DNA of 64,000 nt from Oscillibacter sp. Its GTDB lineage: Bacteria; Bacillota; Clostridia; Oscillospirales; Oscillospiraceae. Below are positions 18,031 through 27,139 of this stretch, piece after piece. The translations under genes and the position numbers were made by a program. Numbering within the stretch: the stretch's first letter is position 1; every line of letters begins with the position of its first letter. The stretch is from NCBI GenBank assembly GCA_022797935.1, contig JAAWLO010000002.1:20037-84036 (forward strand). The letters run 5' to 3'. The notes under the pieces were generated by a model. The model saw only the letters and a program-made list of their open reading frames with translations, had not been told where the DNA came from and did no database searches.

Positions 18031-19695
18031 ATGGGTATCAAGCGCCGCCTGGGGGCCCTGCTGCTGGCCCTGTTTCTTGTGACCGCACTCAGCGAGCCGG
18101 GGCAGGCCGGGCCGCCAAAGAACGGGGAAGCGGTGGGCTACTATGCCGCCTGGGCCGCCGGGCAGGGCTACAAACCAGAGGATATCCCGGCGGAACGGTT
18201 TACCCAGATCAATTACGCCTTCGCCAAAATCGAGAATGGTCTTCTGGTCCTGGAGAATCCGGAGCGGGACCGGGGCCTGCTGAAGCGTCTCGCCGCCCTG
18301 CGGAGCCGGAATCCGGACCTGAAAATTGTTCTCTCGGTAGGGGGGTGGGACGGGTCCGGAGGTTTTTCCGACGCGGCCTCCAGCGATTCCCGGCGGAGAA
18401 TCTTTGCCCGGAGCTGTTTGGAGCTGCTGCAGGATACGGGTCTGGACGGCCTGGACCTGGATTGGGAGTATCCCGTTTCCGGCGGCGCCGCCGGTACGGT
18501 CCACCGGCCTCAGGACAAGCAGAATTTCACGCTGCTGCTGAAAACGCTTCGGGAGACCCTGGGACAGAAGTACCGGCTGACCATAGCCGGGGCGCTGGGC
18601 AGCGGCTATCTGAATCAGATTGAGCCCCAGGCGGCGGCGGAGCAGGTGGACCATATTTTTCTCATGGCCTACGACGTCCACGGGCCCTGGGACCGTTATA
18701 CGGACTTCAACGCACCCCTTTACACGCCCACAGATGCCTCGCCCCAACAGCGAAGCAGTGTGGACAGCGGGTTATCGGCCTGGCTGGACCGGGGAGTTCC
18801 GCCGGAAAAGCTGATATTGGGGATGCCTCTCTACGGCTACATATACCACGGGGTGTCCAGCCGGAACAACGGCCTCTACAACCGCTATGACCGCGCCCAA
18901 TCCATCCCCTGGAACCGGGTGAAAAGCGAGTACCTGAACCACACGGCCTATCTCCAGCTGCGCCACCCGGAGGCGGAGACGCCCTATCTGTACGGAAACC
19001 GGACCTTCCTCTCCTATGACGACCCGGCCTCCATAGCCGCCAAAGCCGCGCTGGCCCGAAAACGGGGGCTTGGCGGCGTGGGCTTCTGGGAGCTGTCCCA
19101 GGATGCGGCGGGAGAGCTGACGGAGAGTGCCTGGACTGCCTGGAACGGCGGGGGCTTTCTGGACGTGCCCCACGACGTTTGGTATGCCGGAGCCGTGGAG
19201 GCGGTGTGTGCCGCCGGGCTGATGAAGGGCACCGGACCGGGGACCTTTTCCCCCGGAGCGGCGGTGACCCGGGGGCAGATTGCCACGATTGTCCACCGTC
19301 TGGCGGGAGAGCCCGCCGCAGGGGGAACGGCCTTTTCGGACGCGCCTTCCTCCGCCTATTACGGCAGAGCGGTTGCCTGGGCGGCGGAGACGGGAGTCGT
19401 GACAGGCTTTGCCGATGGAACCTTCCGGCCGGACCTGCCGGTGACCCGCCAGCAGCTGGCGGCGATTTTCTGGCGCTATGCCGTTCTCCAGGGAAAGGAC
19501 AGCGGAAAACGGGCGGCGCTGGAGGACTGCCGGGATTTCGGTCAAGTTGGCGCTTACGCCCGGGAACCCCTGTCCTGGGCCGCAGCAGAGGGAATTTTGC
19601 AGGGGACGAAGGGGGGAGACCTCCTCCCCCAGGGAACCGCTGCCCGGGGACAGACGGCGGTGATGCTGGAGCGTTTTCAGCGGCTGCTGGCGTAA
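18031..19695 (+). CDS. Secreted glycoside hydrolase family 18 protein with C-terminal SLH repeats
   Basis: Signal peptide; GLDGLDLDWEYP (DGxDxDWE catalytic motif); SLH-like repeats FLDVPHDVWYAGAVEAVCAAGLMKGTGPGTFSPGAAVTRGQ and VVTGFADGTFRPDLPVTRQQ. Confidence 0.9.
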   Translation: MGIKRRLGALLLALFLVTALSEPGQAGPPKNGEAVGYYAAWAAGQGYKPEDIPAERFTQINYAFAKIENGLLVLENPERDRGLLKRLAALRSRNPDLKIVLSVGGWDGSGGFSDAASSDSRRRIFARSCLELLQDTGLDGLDLDWEYPVSGGAAGTVHRPQDKQNFTLLLKTLRETLGQKYRLTIAGALGSGYLNQIEPQAAAEQVDHIFLMAYDVHGPWDRYTDFNAPLYTPTDASPQQRSSVDSGLSAWLDRGVPPEKLILGMPLYGYIYHGVSSRNNGLYNRYDRAQSIPWNRVKSEYLNHTAYLQLRHPEAETPYLYGNRTFLSYDDPASIAAKAALARKRGLGGVGFWELSQDAAGELTESAWTAWNGGGFLDVPHDVWYAGAVEAVCAAGLMKGTGPGTFSPGAAVTRGQIATIVHRLAGEPAAGGTAFSDAPSSAYYGRAVAWAAETGVVTGFADGTFRPDLPVTRQQLAAIFWRYAVLQGKDSGKRAALEDCRDFGQVGAYAREPLSWAAAEGILQGTKGGDLLPQGTAARGQTAVMLERFQRLLA

Positions 19696-19721
19696 GAGCG
19701 TTCCCCAGGTCCTGCTGTTCT

Positions 19722-19757
19722 GAGCCCCAGACGGTGCGTGCGCACGGTCTGGGGCTC
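19722..19757 (+). terminator. Strong hairpin downstream of GH18 gene
   Basis: gagccccagac-ggtgcgtgcgcac-gtctggggctc; weak T-tract. Confidence 0.5.
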
Positions 19758-19800
19758 TGCTTATGCTGCGGAACGAAAACCGGGCGGAACAAAAACGGGA

Positions 19801-19829
19801 TTGAAACGCCGCTGGAAATGCGCTATAAT
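19801..19829 (+). promoter_or_regulatory. Sigma-A promoter upstream of the hscC-like gene
   Basis: TTGAAA - 17 nt - TATAAT. Confidence 0.75.
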
Positions 19830-19882
19830 CAGAGCCGAAAACCCAGGCTTGGGACAATTTTCAGGAAACGGGGGAATCCGGC

Positions 19883-21592
19883 ATGGCAGTGATTGGAATC
19901 GATCTGGGAACCACCAACAGTCTGGCCTGTGTCTTCCGGAAGGGCAGAGCGGAACTGATTCCAAACGGCTTGGGCGCTTACCAGACCCGAAGCGCCGTCA
20001 GCCTTCTGGAGGATGGGACGGTTCTCACCGGCGCGGCGGCGGCGGAACGTCTGGTGACCCACCCGGAGACCTCAGCGGCCTCCTTCAAAGTCTGGATGGG
20101 GACGGAACGGACCGTCCGGCTGGGGGAGCGGGACTTTACGCCGGAGGAGCTGTCGGCCTTTGTTCTCCGGCAGCTGAAGGCGGACGCGGAGCGTTATCTG
20201 GGGGAGGAGGTGCGGGAGGCTGTCATCAGTGTCCCGGCTTATTTCAACGACAACCAGCGCTGTGCCACGAAACTGGCCGCCCAGCTGGCGGGGCTGACGG
20301 TGGAGCGCCTCATCAACGAGCCCTCGGCTGCGGCGCTGTACCACCGGCAGGCGGCGGGAAGCGGCGACGGGCAGATGATGGTGGTGGACTTCGGCGGCGG
20401 CACGCTGGACGTGAGTCTGGTGGAGTGCTTTGAAAATATCATAGAAATCACGGCCATCGCCGGGGACAACCGCCTGGGGGGCAACGACATTGACCAAGCG
20501 GTTGCCCGCCGCTTCTGCCAGGAAAATGGGCTGGTGCTGGAGGAGCTGCCTCCTGCCGCCCAGGCGTCTCTTCTGGGGCAGGCGGAGACGGTGAAGCGGG
20601 TGCTGTCCGCCGCCCCGGCGGCGGTAATGGCCCTCCAGACGGAGACGGGGCGCTGGAGCTTTACCCTGACCCGGCCATTGCTGCGGGAGCTGTGCGCCCC
20701 CGTGTTCCGCCGTGTGGGGGAAGTCATCCGCCGGGCGCTGCAGAACCATGGACGGGAAAGCCGGGTGGATCAGGTGGTCCTGGTGGGCGGGTCGGCCCAG
20801 ATGCCGGTGTTCGGCGATTTTTTGGAGGAGCTTTTTGGACGCCGCCCCGCTGTGGCCGCCCAGCCTGGGGAGACCGTCGCGCTGGGCGTGGGCCTGTGCG
20901 CGGGCATCAAGGAGCGGGCTCAGGACCTGCGGGACCTGGTGATGACGGACGTCTGTCCCTTTTCCCTGGGGGTGGCCACCTACAGTCACGCCCGCGACAA
21001 GACGCCGCACATGGCGTTCCTCATCCCCCGCAGCAGTATGCTGCCCGCCAGTCACCAGCAGACCTTCTACACGCTGTTCCACAACCAGAGGGCCCTGCGT
21101 TTTGAAATCTACCAGGGTGAGGGCTACTACGCTTCGGAGAACCTGAAACTGGGAGAACTGGAGGTGCAGGTGCCGCCAGGGCCTCCGGGCGAGCAGTCCG
21201 CCTGCGTTACCTTTACGTATGACATTGACGGGGTGCTCCATGTCAGCGCCCGCAGCAGCGGCGGGGACTACCGGGACCGGCTGATTCTCAATCCCCGTCT
21301 CCGGCTCAGCGGCGAGGCCCTGGAACAGGCGCGGGCACGGCTGGAGGAAGTCCGGCTGGCCGCGCGGAACGAAGGGGACCGGCTGCTGACGGAGCGGGCC
21401 CTGCGGCTGTACGAGGAGCTTCCCCCCACCCGGCGGGATGAGGCCGCCTGGCTGCTTCAGCGCTTTCAGATAGCGGAAGAGGGGGACCGGATTGAGCGGG
21501 AAAAGGCCCGGCGGGCTCTGGCAGAAGGCCTGGACCGCCTGGAGGAGTGGCTGCACAGGGATCCCTTCGGCTTTTGGCCGGAGGAGGAGTAA
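19883..21592 (+). CDS. hscC: HscC-like Hsp70 family chaperone
   Basis: IGIDLGTTNSLACVF, VISVPAYFNDNQR, VVDFGGGTLDVSLVE, VVLVGGSAQMPVF, VMTDVCPFSLGV, LINEPSAAAL; 569 aa, shorter than DnaK; resembles E. coli HscC from memory. Confidence 0.88.
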   Translation: MAVIGIDLGTTNSLACVFRKGRAELIPNGLGAYQTRSAVSLLEDGTVLTGAAAAERLVTHPETSAASFKVWMGTERTVRLGERDFTPEELSAFVLRQLKADAERYLGEEVREAVISVPAYFNDNQRCATKLAAQLAGLTVERLINEPSAAALYHRQAAGSGDGQMMVVDFGGGTLDVSLVECFENIIEITAIAGDNRLGGNDIDQAVARRFCQENGLVLEELPPAAQASLLGQAETVKRVLSAAPAAVMALQTETGRWSFTLTRPLLRELCAPVFRRVGEVIRRALQNHGRESRVDQVVLVGGSAQMPVFGDFLEELFGRRPAVAAQPGETVALGVGLCAGIKERAQDLRDLVMTDVCPFSLGVATYSHARDKTPHMAFLIPRSSMLPASHQQTFYTLFHNQRALRFEIYQGEGYYASENLKLGELEVQVPPGPPGEQSACVTFTYDIDGVLHVSARSSGGDYRDRLILNPRLRLSGEALEQARARLEEVRLAARNEGDRLLTERALRLYEELPPTRRDEAAWLLQRFQIAEEGDRIEREKARRALAEGLDRLEEWLHRDPFGFWPEEE

Positions 21593-21603
21593 AGGAGATT
21601 GCC

Positions 21604-24600
21604 ATGGACTGGATTTGGAGTATGCTGGAAATCGAGCCCACCCGGAACCCGGTGGAGATCAGACGGGCCTACGCCCGCTTGACGGGAAACTATCACCCGG
21701 AGGAGGACCCGGAGGGCTTTCTGCGCCTGCGGCAGGCCTATCAGGCGGCGCTGGCCTGGGCGGAGGGAGCGGATTCGCCGGAGGACCCGGAGGACGGTTC
21801 CTGGGAAATGGAGGAAGAAGAGCCGGAATCCGGCGGCTGGCGTCTGCGGGAGCCCGAGACGCCGGAGGAGGGAAACCCCTACCGGGACCATCCGGCGGTG
21901 CGGACCTTCGCGGAGCTGTATGGCGGCAAACAGCGCCGGGATTCCCGCCGGTGGATGGAGTACGTCACCTCCCCCGCTTTTCTGGAGGTCATGCGCCAGC
22001 CGGATTTTACGGCGCAGCTGCTGGCGGAAGTTGAGAAGACGGAGGAGCCGCCCAGCCGGGAGTTGCTGACCTGGCTTTCCGCAGCCTATCAGTACGCCCG
22101 GCAGGAGACCCAGGAGGGCCTGCAGTTTCAGCTGGCCCAGGGCGCGGCGTTTGAGGGAATCCGGTCCATCTTCGAGATTGCGGCCCGAGGTCCCGCACCG
22201 AAGCGCTTTGCGGGGGATGCCATGGCCCTGTTCATCAGCTTCTTCGAGTATAACCGCCTCTGCACCCTGGCTGAGAGCGGTTGGAGCGAAGCGGCTTTGG
22301 AGGAGGCCGGGCAGATTCTGGGCCGCTATGTCACCGCCTATCTGCAGGACAAGTGCGTCAAGCGGGAGTGGAACGACGTGGAGCGCCACCCGGCCAGCCT
22401 GCGGCTTGTGGAGCAGTTTTTCCGGAGAAGAGACCTGCCGGAGACGCTGTACCGGATGCTGTGGAACAAGCTGAATCTGAAAACGGCTCTCTTCGGCCGG
22501 GCGAAGGTACTGTATCAGCCCCTGCGGGAACTGGTGATGGAACGGGTCCCGGGCATAGACAACGAAGAGGTTCTGAACTTCCGGGAGCTGAACAAGGCTC
22601 ATGACGCATACCGCTGGAAGGCGGAAAAGCTGGAGCAGGAGGGAGACCCGGCAGGGGCGGCGGCGGAGACCGAGGCCTTTTTTGCCCGGGAGGATTTCCA
22701 GAGGGCGCTGGGAGACCAGCGCTTTGTGGAGGAACAGCTGCTGCATTACTGGCTGGGCATTTACCATCCCTCTCTGAGCTTCCAGCAGCGGCTGCTGGCT
22801 TATTGTCAGGCCAATTCCGCCATGCCGATGCGGAGCCGGGTGGAAGCGTGGCTGAAGCAGAGCTTCCAGGACCTGGAGACCCAACGCTGCAACCAGGAGG
22901 ACGCCGGCGCCCCAGTGCCGGAGGGCATACCGCCGCTGGCCAACCGGCCCTTTTTCCGCTACTGGCTGCATGTGGGGTTCCACACCGCCAAAGACCCGGA
23001 CAGCGGCATGCCTCTGCCGGTTTACCTCGAACAGGTCCTGCCCTTCCAGCCCCGGTGGGGGGAAGCGCTGCTGTCCCGGACCTTCACCACGGTTGTGGAA
23101 GGGGCGGACATTGAGCTGCGCTTTCACCGGCGGTATCTGGAATACCGGGTGGAGGGACGGCCGGTTTACCAGCAGTGCCTCCCGTGGGAGCTGCTGGCGG
23201 AACAGAGCGGGGATACGTTCTTCTATCTTCTGCCTATGACCGCCGCCTTCTACAGCCAGCGGGATACGGTGTATCCGGAACTGCTGCGCCGTCTGGAGGG
23301 CACTGCCGCCCCGGCGGAGGAACAGGCTTTTCTGGCGGGCTGCCTGACGGATTACCTCTGCCGTCTCCCCGCCCTGGAGGACCCGGAGGGGGATCCCCTG
23401 GCGGCGCTGCCTCTGGAACTCTTTGCCGAGGATGAGGAGCGGCTGTTTGGCGCGTCCTGGTATCCCCGGGAAGGGGTGCTGCTGCTGTTTGAGCAGACGG
23501 CTGGCGGACGGCGGGCGCTGCCGCGGGGAGAGTATGAAGGCCTTTTTGACGAAGACGCGGCCCTGTCCGTGGCCCGGCGGCTGCTGGATGAGGTGGTGTC
23601 CCCGGTATCCTTCCATCTCTCCCGGCTGCGGGAGCTGCCCATGCGGGCTTACGCCCAGCCCCTGCGGGGACCGGAGGTCTTTCTGGAGGGGGAGGAGACG
23701 GAGAAGGGGGATGTCATCCTGCCGGAAGAAGTGCTGGCGGAGCAGCTGCGCCGTTTCGCGGAGGGAGAGCTGCGGCGGCTGGAAATCCACTGGTACAGCT
23801 ATGACCTGGTGTTTGTCTGGGACCGGGCGGGATACGCCTGTTTCCTCTTTGAGCGGCTCTACAGTACCTGGTATACCATGCTCTCCCAGCCGGAGGTCTA
23901 CCAGACCATAGACTGGAAGGACACCGCGTACGTCCCCTTCGGCCTGGGAAAGCTGCCCGCATACTGCCTGTTCCGGGATACCGGCGGCATCTTCCGGAAT
24001 CTGGACCTGGTCTTTGCCCAGCTGGAACAGGGCCGTCCGGAGACCCGGTTCGGGGACCGGTGGCTCTGGGCCTCCCACACGGACCTCCATGATTCCAAGC
24101 ACAGGAAGCTCATGGCCCAACAGAAGCTGGCGGGCTATCCGCCGGAGCGGGGGCGGAATTACATTCTTGCCAAGTTCGTTTTCCGGCAGCATCCGCAGGC
24201 GCTGGAGGTTCTGACAACGGAGGGGGAACGGACCCGGACGGAAATCCGCAGCGGCACCTATGGCCAGGCGGGCGAGGCGTTGGTTCACTTCATGCAGGGC
24301 AAGCTGGCCCGCCTGCGGCTGACCTGGGAGGCGGATACGCCGGAGGCCCGGCACTTGGTGCTGCTACAGGATGGCGGGCGCTATCAGATGGTCTGGCTTC
24401 AGGACGGCAAGCGCCGGGCGGAGTTCTATGTGGCGGATGTCCCTGCCTATCTGAAGGTGGAGGGAAAGAAGTATCCCAAAGAGACCTTCCTGGGCCGGAC
24501 GGTGCCGGCGTATCTGGTTCACGGGGACCTGAAGCGGATTCGGAACGGTCTGGACCTGCTGCTGGACGACATGGACAACACCGCCCCGGTGACGAATCAG

Positions 24601-24678
24601 TTTGCGGAGTTTGCGTCGGAGAGCCCGGTAAAAGCCCGGCCTTACGAGGATATTCGGGCGGAATTGATTCCGGAGTGA
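21604..24678 (+). CDS. Large J-domain-like protein (about 1024 aa) with variant HPE motif
   Basis: N-terminal MDWIWSMLEIEPTRNPVEIRRAYARLTGNYHPEEDPEGFLRLRQAYQAAL; remainder not recognised; immediately downstream of the Hsp70 gene. Confidence 0.8.
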   Translation: MDWIWSMLEIEPTRNPVEIRRAYARLTGNYHPEEDPEGFLRLRQAYQAALAWAEGADSPEDPEDGSWEMEEEEPESGGWRLREPETPEEGNPYRDHPAVRTFAELYGGKQRRDSRRWMEYVTSPAFLEVMRQPDFTAQLLAEVEKTEEPPSRELLTWLSAAYQYARQETQEGLQFQLAQGAAFEGIRSIFEIAARGPAPKRFAGDAMALFISFFEYNRLCTLAESGWSEAALEEAGQILGRYVTAYLQDKCVKREWNDVERHPASLRLVEQFFRRRDLPETLYRMLWNKLNLKTALFGRAKVLYQPLRELVMERVPGIDNEEVLNFRELNKAHDAYRWKAEKLEQEGDPAGAAAETEAFFAREDFQRALGDQRFVEEQLLHYWLGIYHPSLSFQQRLLAYCQANSAMPMRSRVEAWLKQSFQDLETQRCNQEDAGAPVPEGIPPLANRPFFRYWLHVGFHTAKDPDSGMPLPVYLEQVLPFQPRWGEALLSRTFTTVVEGADIELRFHRRYLEYRVEGRPVYQQCLPWELLAEQSGDTFFYLLPMTAAFYSQRDTVYPELLRRLEGTAAPAEEQAFLAGCLTDYLCRLPALEDPEGDPLAALPLELFAEDEERLFGASWYPREGVLLLFEQTAGGRRALPRGEYEGLFDEDAALSVARRLLDEVVSPVSFHLSRLRELPMRAYAQPLRGPEVFLEGEETEKGDVILPEEVLAEQLRRFAEGELRRLEIHWYSYDLVFVWDRAGYACFLFERLYSTWYTMLSQPEVYQTIDWKDTAYVPFGLGKLPAYCLFRDTGGIFRNLDLVFAQLEQGRPETRFGDRWLWASHTDLHDSKHRKLMAQQKLAGYPPERGRNYILAKFVFRQHPQALEVLTTEGERTRTEIRSGTYGQAGEALVHFMQGKLARLRLTWEADTPEARHLVLLQDGGRYQMVWLQDGKRRAEFYVADVPAYLKVEGKKYPKETFLGRTVPAYLVHGDLKRIRNGLDLLLDDMDNTAPVTNQFAEFASESPVKARPYEDIRAELIPE

Positions 24679-24695
24679 GAAACGATTTCCGGCTT

Positions 24696-24731
24696 AAAAA
24701 AAGCACTGGGTGTTTCACCCAGTGCTTTTTT
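24696..24731. terminator. Bidirectional terminator between converging J-domain and barstar genes
   Basis: aaaaaaagcactgggtg-tttca-cccagtgctttttt. Confidence 0.85.
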
Positions 24732-24752
24732 GTTTTTCCCCTGTCCCGGGAC

Positions 24753-25019
24753 TCACGCGCCTTCCAGCAGCTGGACCCGGGGATTTTCCGCCGCCGCCCG
24801 CCGCAGCAGAGCGGTCAGGGCCCGGCCCCGGGGCCCAAGACGTTCCTCCAGGGCCGCCGGGTCTTTCAGGTGGACCGTGACGTCCTCCTGGAGATCTGTC
24901 AGGCAGTCGAAGAGGGCATCCAGATTCCGCCCGTAATACACCGGCAGGCGCAGAGCCTCCGCGAAACGGTCGTGAATTTCCTCCAGGCTTTCCTGGCCGT
25001 GCAGAAGGATTTCAGTCAT
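24753..25019 (-). CDS. Barstar family ribonuclease inhibitor
   Basis: MTEILLHGQESLEEIHDRFAEALRLPVYYGRNLDALFDCLTDLQEDV; matches barstar YYGxNLDALWDCLT core; overlaps barnase stop. Confidence 0.93.
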   Translation of the reverse strand: MTEILLHGQESLEEIHDRFAEALRLPVYYGRNLDALFDCLTDLQEDVTVHLKDPAALEERLGPRGRALTALLRRAAAENPRVQLLEGA

Positions 25020-25638
25020 AACCCTCGTCTCCATACAGCAGCTGGAAGGACTCGTAGTGATCTTCCGTGTAGTAGATGAGACCGTCATTGGAGAAGACAA
25101 TCCGCTTGGCGCCCCGGCTTTTGGCCCCCAGGGTGTCAATGTCGCACTCCGTGTAGGTCCGGCCCTCCGCCTCCGGCAGAAGGCCCTCGTAGTTGCCGAA
25201 GCGGTTCCCGCCGATGCACATCCCCGGGGCGTAGGGCTCCAGAGACCCGCCGGACCAGCCCAGCTCCTGGGCCTCCCGCTTGGTGATGAAGTTGTCCGGC
25301 AGGTGGCCGTACAGGTAAAGATAGAGGGCCACATCTTCCTTGGTGGTATAGCTCCCGTCCTCCGCCAGAAGCGGTTCCACAGCCTCCGGCGTGTCCGGAG
25401 GCGCCACCGCGCCGGTAAGGCCGTCCGGCAGAGTGTCCCCGCCCGGGTCCTCCGGGGCTCCGGTGTCTTCCGGGAATCCGGCGTCCTCCGAAGAACCGGT
25501 GTCTCCGGTTTCCGGAGGCTGGGCCTCTTCCAGAGGGGCGTCCTCCGGCGGGGCTTGAGGCAGACCGGCGTCCGTACTGCAGGCGGCCAGGGAGAGCAGC
25601 AGGAACGCCGCCAACAGGCCGCTGAGCCAGCGTTTCAT
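25012..25638 (-). CDS. Lipoprotein-type barnase family ribonuclease
   Basis: Lipobox LSLAAC, acidic Pro-rich linker, then LPDNFITKREAQELGW...GNRFGNYEGLLPEAEGRTYTECDIDTLGAKSRGAKRIVFSNDGLIYYTEDHYESF; equivalents of barnase K27, E73, R83, R87, H102 present. Confidence 0.92.
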   Translation of the reverse strand: MKRWLSGLLAAFLLLSLAACSTDAGLPQAPPEDAPLEEAQPPETGDTGSSEDAGFPEDTGAPEDPGGDTLPDGLTGAVAPPDTPEAVEPLLAEDGSYTTKEDVALYLYLYGHLPDNFITKREAQELGWSGGSLEPYAPGMCIGGNRFGNYEGLLPEAEGRTYTECDIDTLGAKSRGAKRIVFSNDGLIYYTEDHYESFQLLYGDEGYD

Positions 25639-25986
25639 AGACAATCATCCTTTCTTATCGTAAAGCGCTTCTTTTTTGGCTGGGGTTTTCTTCCCGAAAA
25701 GAACGAACAGGTAAGGCGCAGGCCAGCCACGACATTCAGAGCCGCCATCCGGGAGGCGGAGAAAAAGAGTTCCCGGCGGGCCGTCCTGCGGAAGAGAAGG
25801 AGCCCGGCGGCCAGGACCAGGGCGAACAGAACGCCGGACAGCAGCATCCAACGGGAGGAGTCCGACGATACCGGCCCGTCCGGCAGGGTCACAATGGCGA
25901 AGCGCCCCAGGCGGATGGCTGTCTGAAAGCGCAGCCACCCGGAGGCCAAACAAAACAGGGGGGACCTTCCACCAGGATTTTCTCAT
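25635..25986 (-). CDS. Small putative membrane protein, apparent frameshift at a 6-bp homopolymer
   Basis: ATG with SD at 25986 reads MRKSWWKVPP then leaves frame at CCCCCC (plus-strand G6, 25958-25963); removing one base gives MRKSWWKVPLFCLASGWLRFQTAIRLGRFAIVTLPDG...MLLSGVLFALVLAAGLLLFRR...; ends with ATGA overlap on barnase start. Confidence 0.6.
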
Positions 25987-26020
25987 GGAGAAACCCTCTC
26001 CAATCCCGATAATAAACTCT

Positions 26021-26049
26021 ACTATACCATAGTTGAGCAGGTAAGGCAA
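26021..26049 (-). promoter_or_regulatory. Putative promoter of the membrane protein/barnase/barstar operon
   Basis: Minus strand TTGCCT - 17 nt - TATAGT. Confidence 0.6.
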
Positions 26050-26075
26050 TTCGCCGCTGAAAATTTTCTGTCCGG

Positions 26076-26963
26076 TCAAAAGAGACTGAGCTGCCCGTTC
26101 TCGTGTCCCCGGCGGGAGGCGGCGGCAATGCGGCTCATGCTGTACAGCAGACCCCGGCGGCGGCATTCCTCCTCGAACACCGTCCACAGGACCCGGGCCT
26201 TGGGACTGGAGCAGTAATAGCGGTTTCCGTACCGCTTCCGGTAGCGCGCGGCCAGCCCCTGTCCGGGAAATTGCGCTTCCAGCTGGCGGTAGAAATATTC
26301 CCGCTGACCCGCCCGGCAGGTCATGCCCAGAGCCGGGTAGACAAAGCGGGCCCCGGCGTCCGCCGCCCGGTTTACCACCTCCCGGATGTTCTCCTCGCTG
26401 TCTTCCAGGAAGGGCAGCACCGGCATCAGCAGCACGCCGGTAAAGAGGCCCGCCCGGCTCAGCGCCTCCAGAGCGGCCAGACGGCGCTGCGGAGAGGGGG
26501 CGTAGGGCTCCAGCTTTTCTGCCAGTCCGGCGTCACAGGTGGTGACCGTCAGCTTGCAGATGACCGGCATGGTCCGGTGAATCGAGACCAAAACATCCGT
26601 ATCCCGGGTAATCAGATCGCTTTTGGTGGCAATGGCTGCGCCGAAGCCGTATGCCTCCAGCAATTCCAGGCTGTGCCGGGTCAGCAGCAGCTCTTCCTCA
26701 AAGGGGTTGTAGGGATCGCTCATGGAGCCGGTGCCCACCACGGCGGGCCGGACCTTCCGGGCCAGGTTGTCCCGGACAATGCGCAGAGCATCGGCCTTGG
26801 CCATGACCTGGCCAAAGTTGGGGTTGTGATAGCAGTCGCTGCGGCTGTCGCAGTAGATGCAGCCGTGGCAGCAGCCTCGATAGAGGTTCATGGTATAGGC
26901 TGTGCCGAACCAGCTGGAGTCCTTCGTAGGGTTGACAATGGTTTTGGCCGGGATATATTCCAT
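26076..26963 (-). CDS. SPL-family radical SAM protein
   Basis: MNLYRGCCHGCIYCDSRSDCY radical SAM CxxxCxxC; VVGTGSMSDPYNPFE; start MEYIPAK after AAAGGAGG. Confidence 0.88.
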   Translation of the reverse strand: MEYIPAKTIVNPTKDSSWFGTAYTMNLYRGCCHGCIYCDSRSDCYHNPNFGQVMAKADALRIVRDNLARKVRPAVVGTGSMSDPYNPFEEELLLTRHSLELLEAYGFGAAIATKSDLITRDTDVLVSIHRTMPVICKLTVTTCDAGLAEKLEPYAPSPQRRLAALEALSRAGLFTGVLLMPVLPFLEDSEENIREVVNRAADAGARFVYPALGMTCRAGQREYFYRQLEAQFPGQGLAARYRKRYGNRYYCSSPKARVLWTVFEEECRRRGLLYSMSRIAAASRRGHENGQLSLF

Positions 26964-27139
26964 ACCGCGCCTCCTTTGGAAGCCGCCCCGCTGGGGGAAG
27001 CCGTCTGAAAACAGCATACCAGCCCCGGCCCTTTTTTGCAAGGGGAGGCGGCTGCGGTCCGGGCGGCAAAAAAATTTCAGGCGGTACTGTCACATTCTGC
27101 GGTGCTGAAACGTTACTAAGGGCAGAGGGAGGGAACAAG

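Noticed and set aside
21466-24354. 962-aa minus-strand ORF
   Set aside because: Lies antisense to the J-domain protein gene; Pro/Arg/Gln-rich composition typical of GC-rich antisense frames, no motifs
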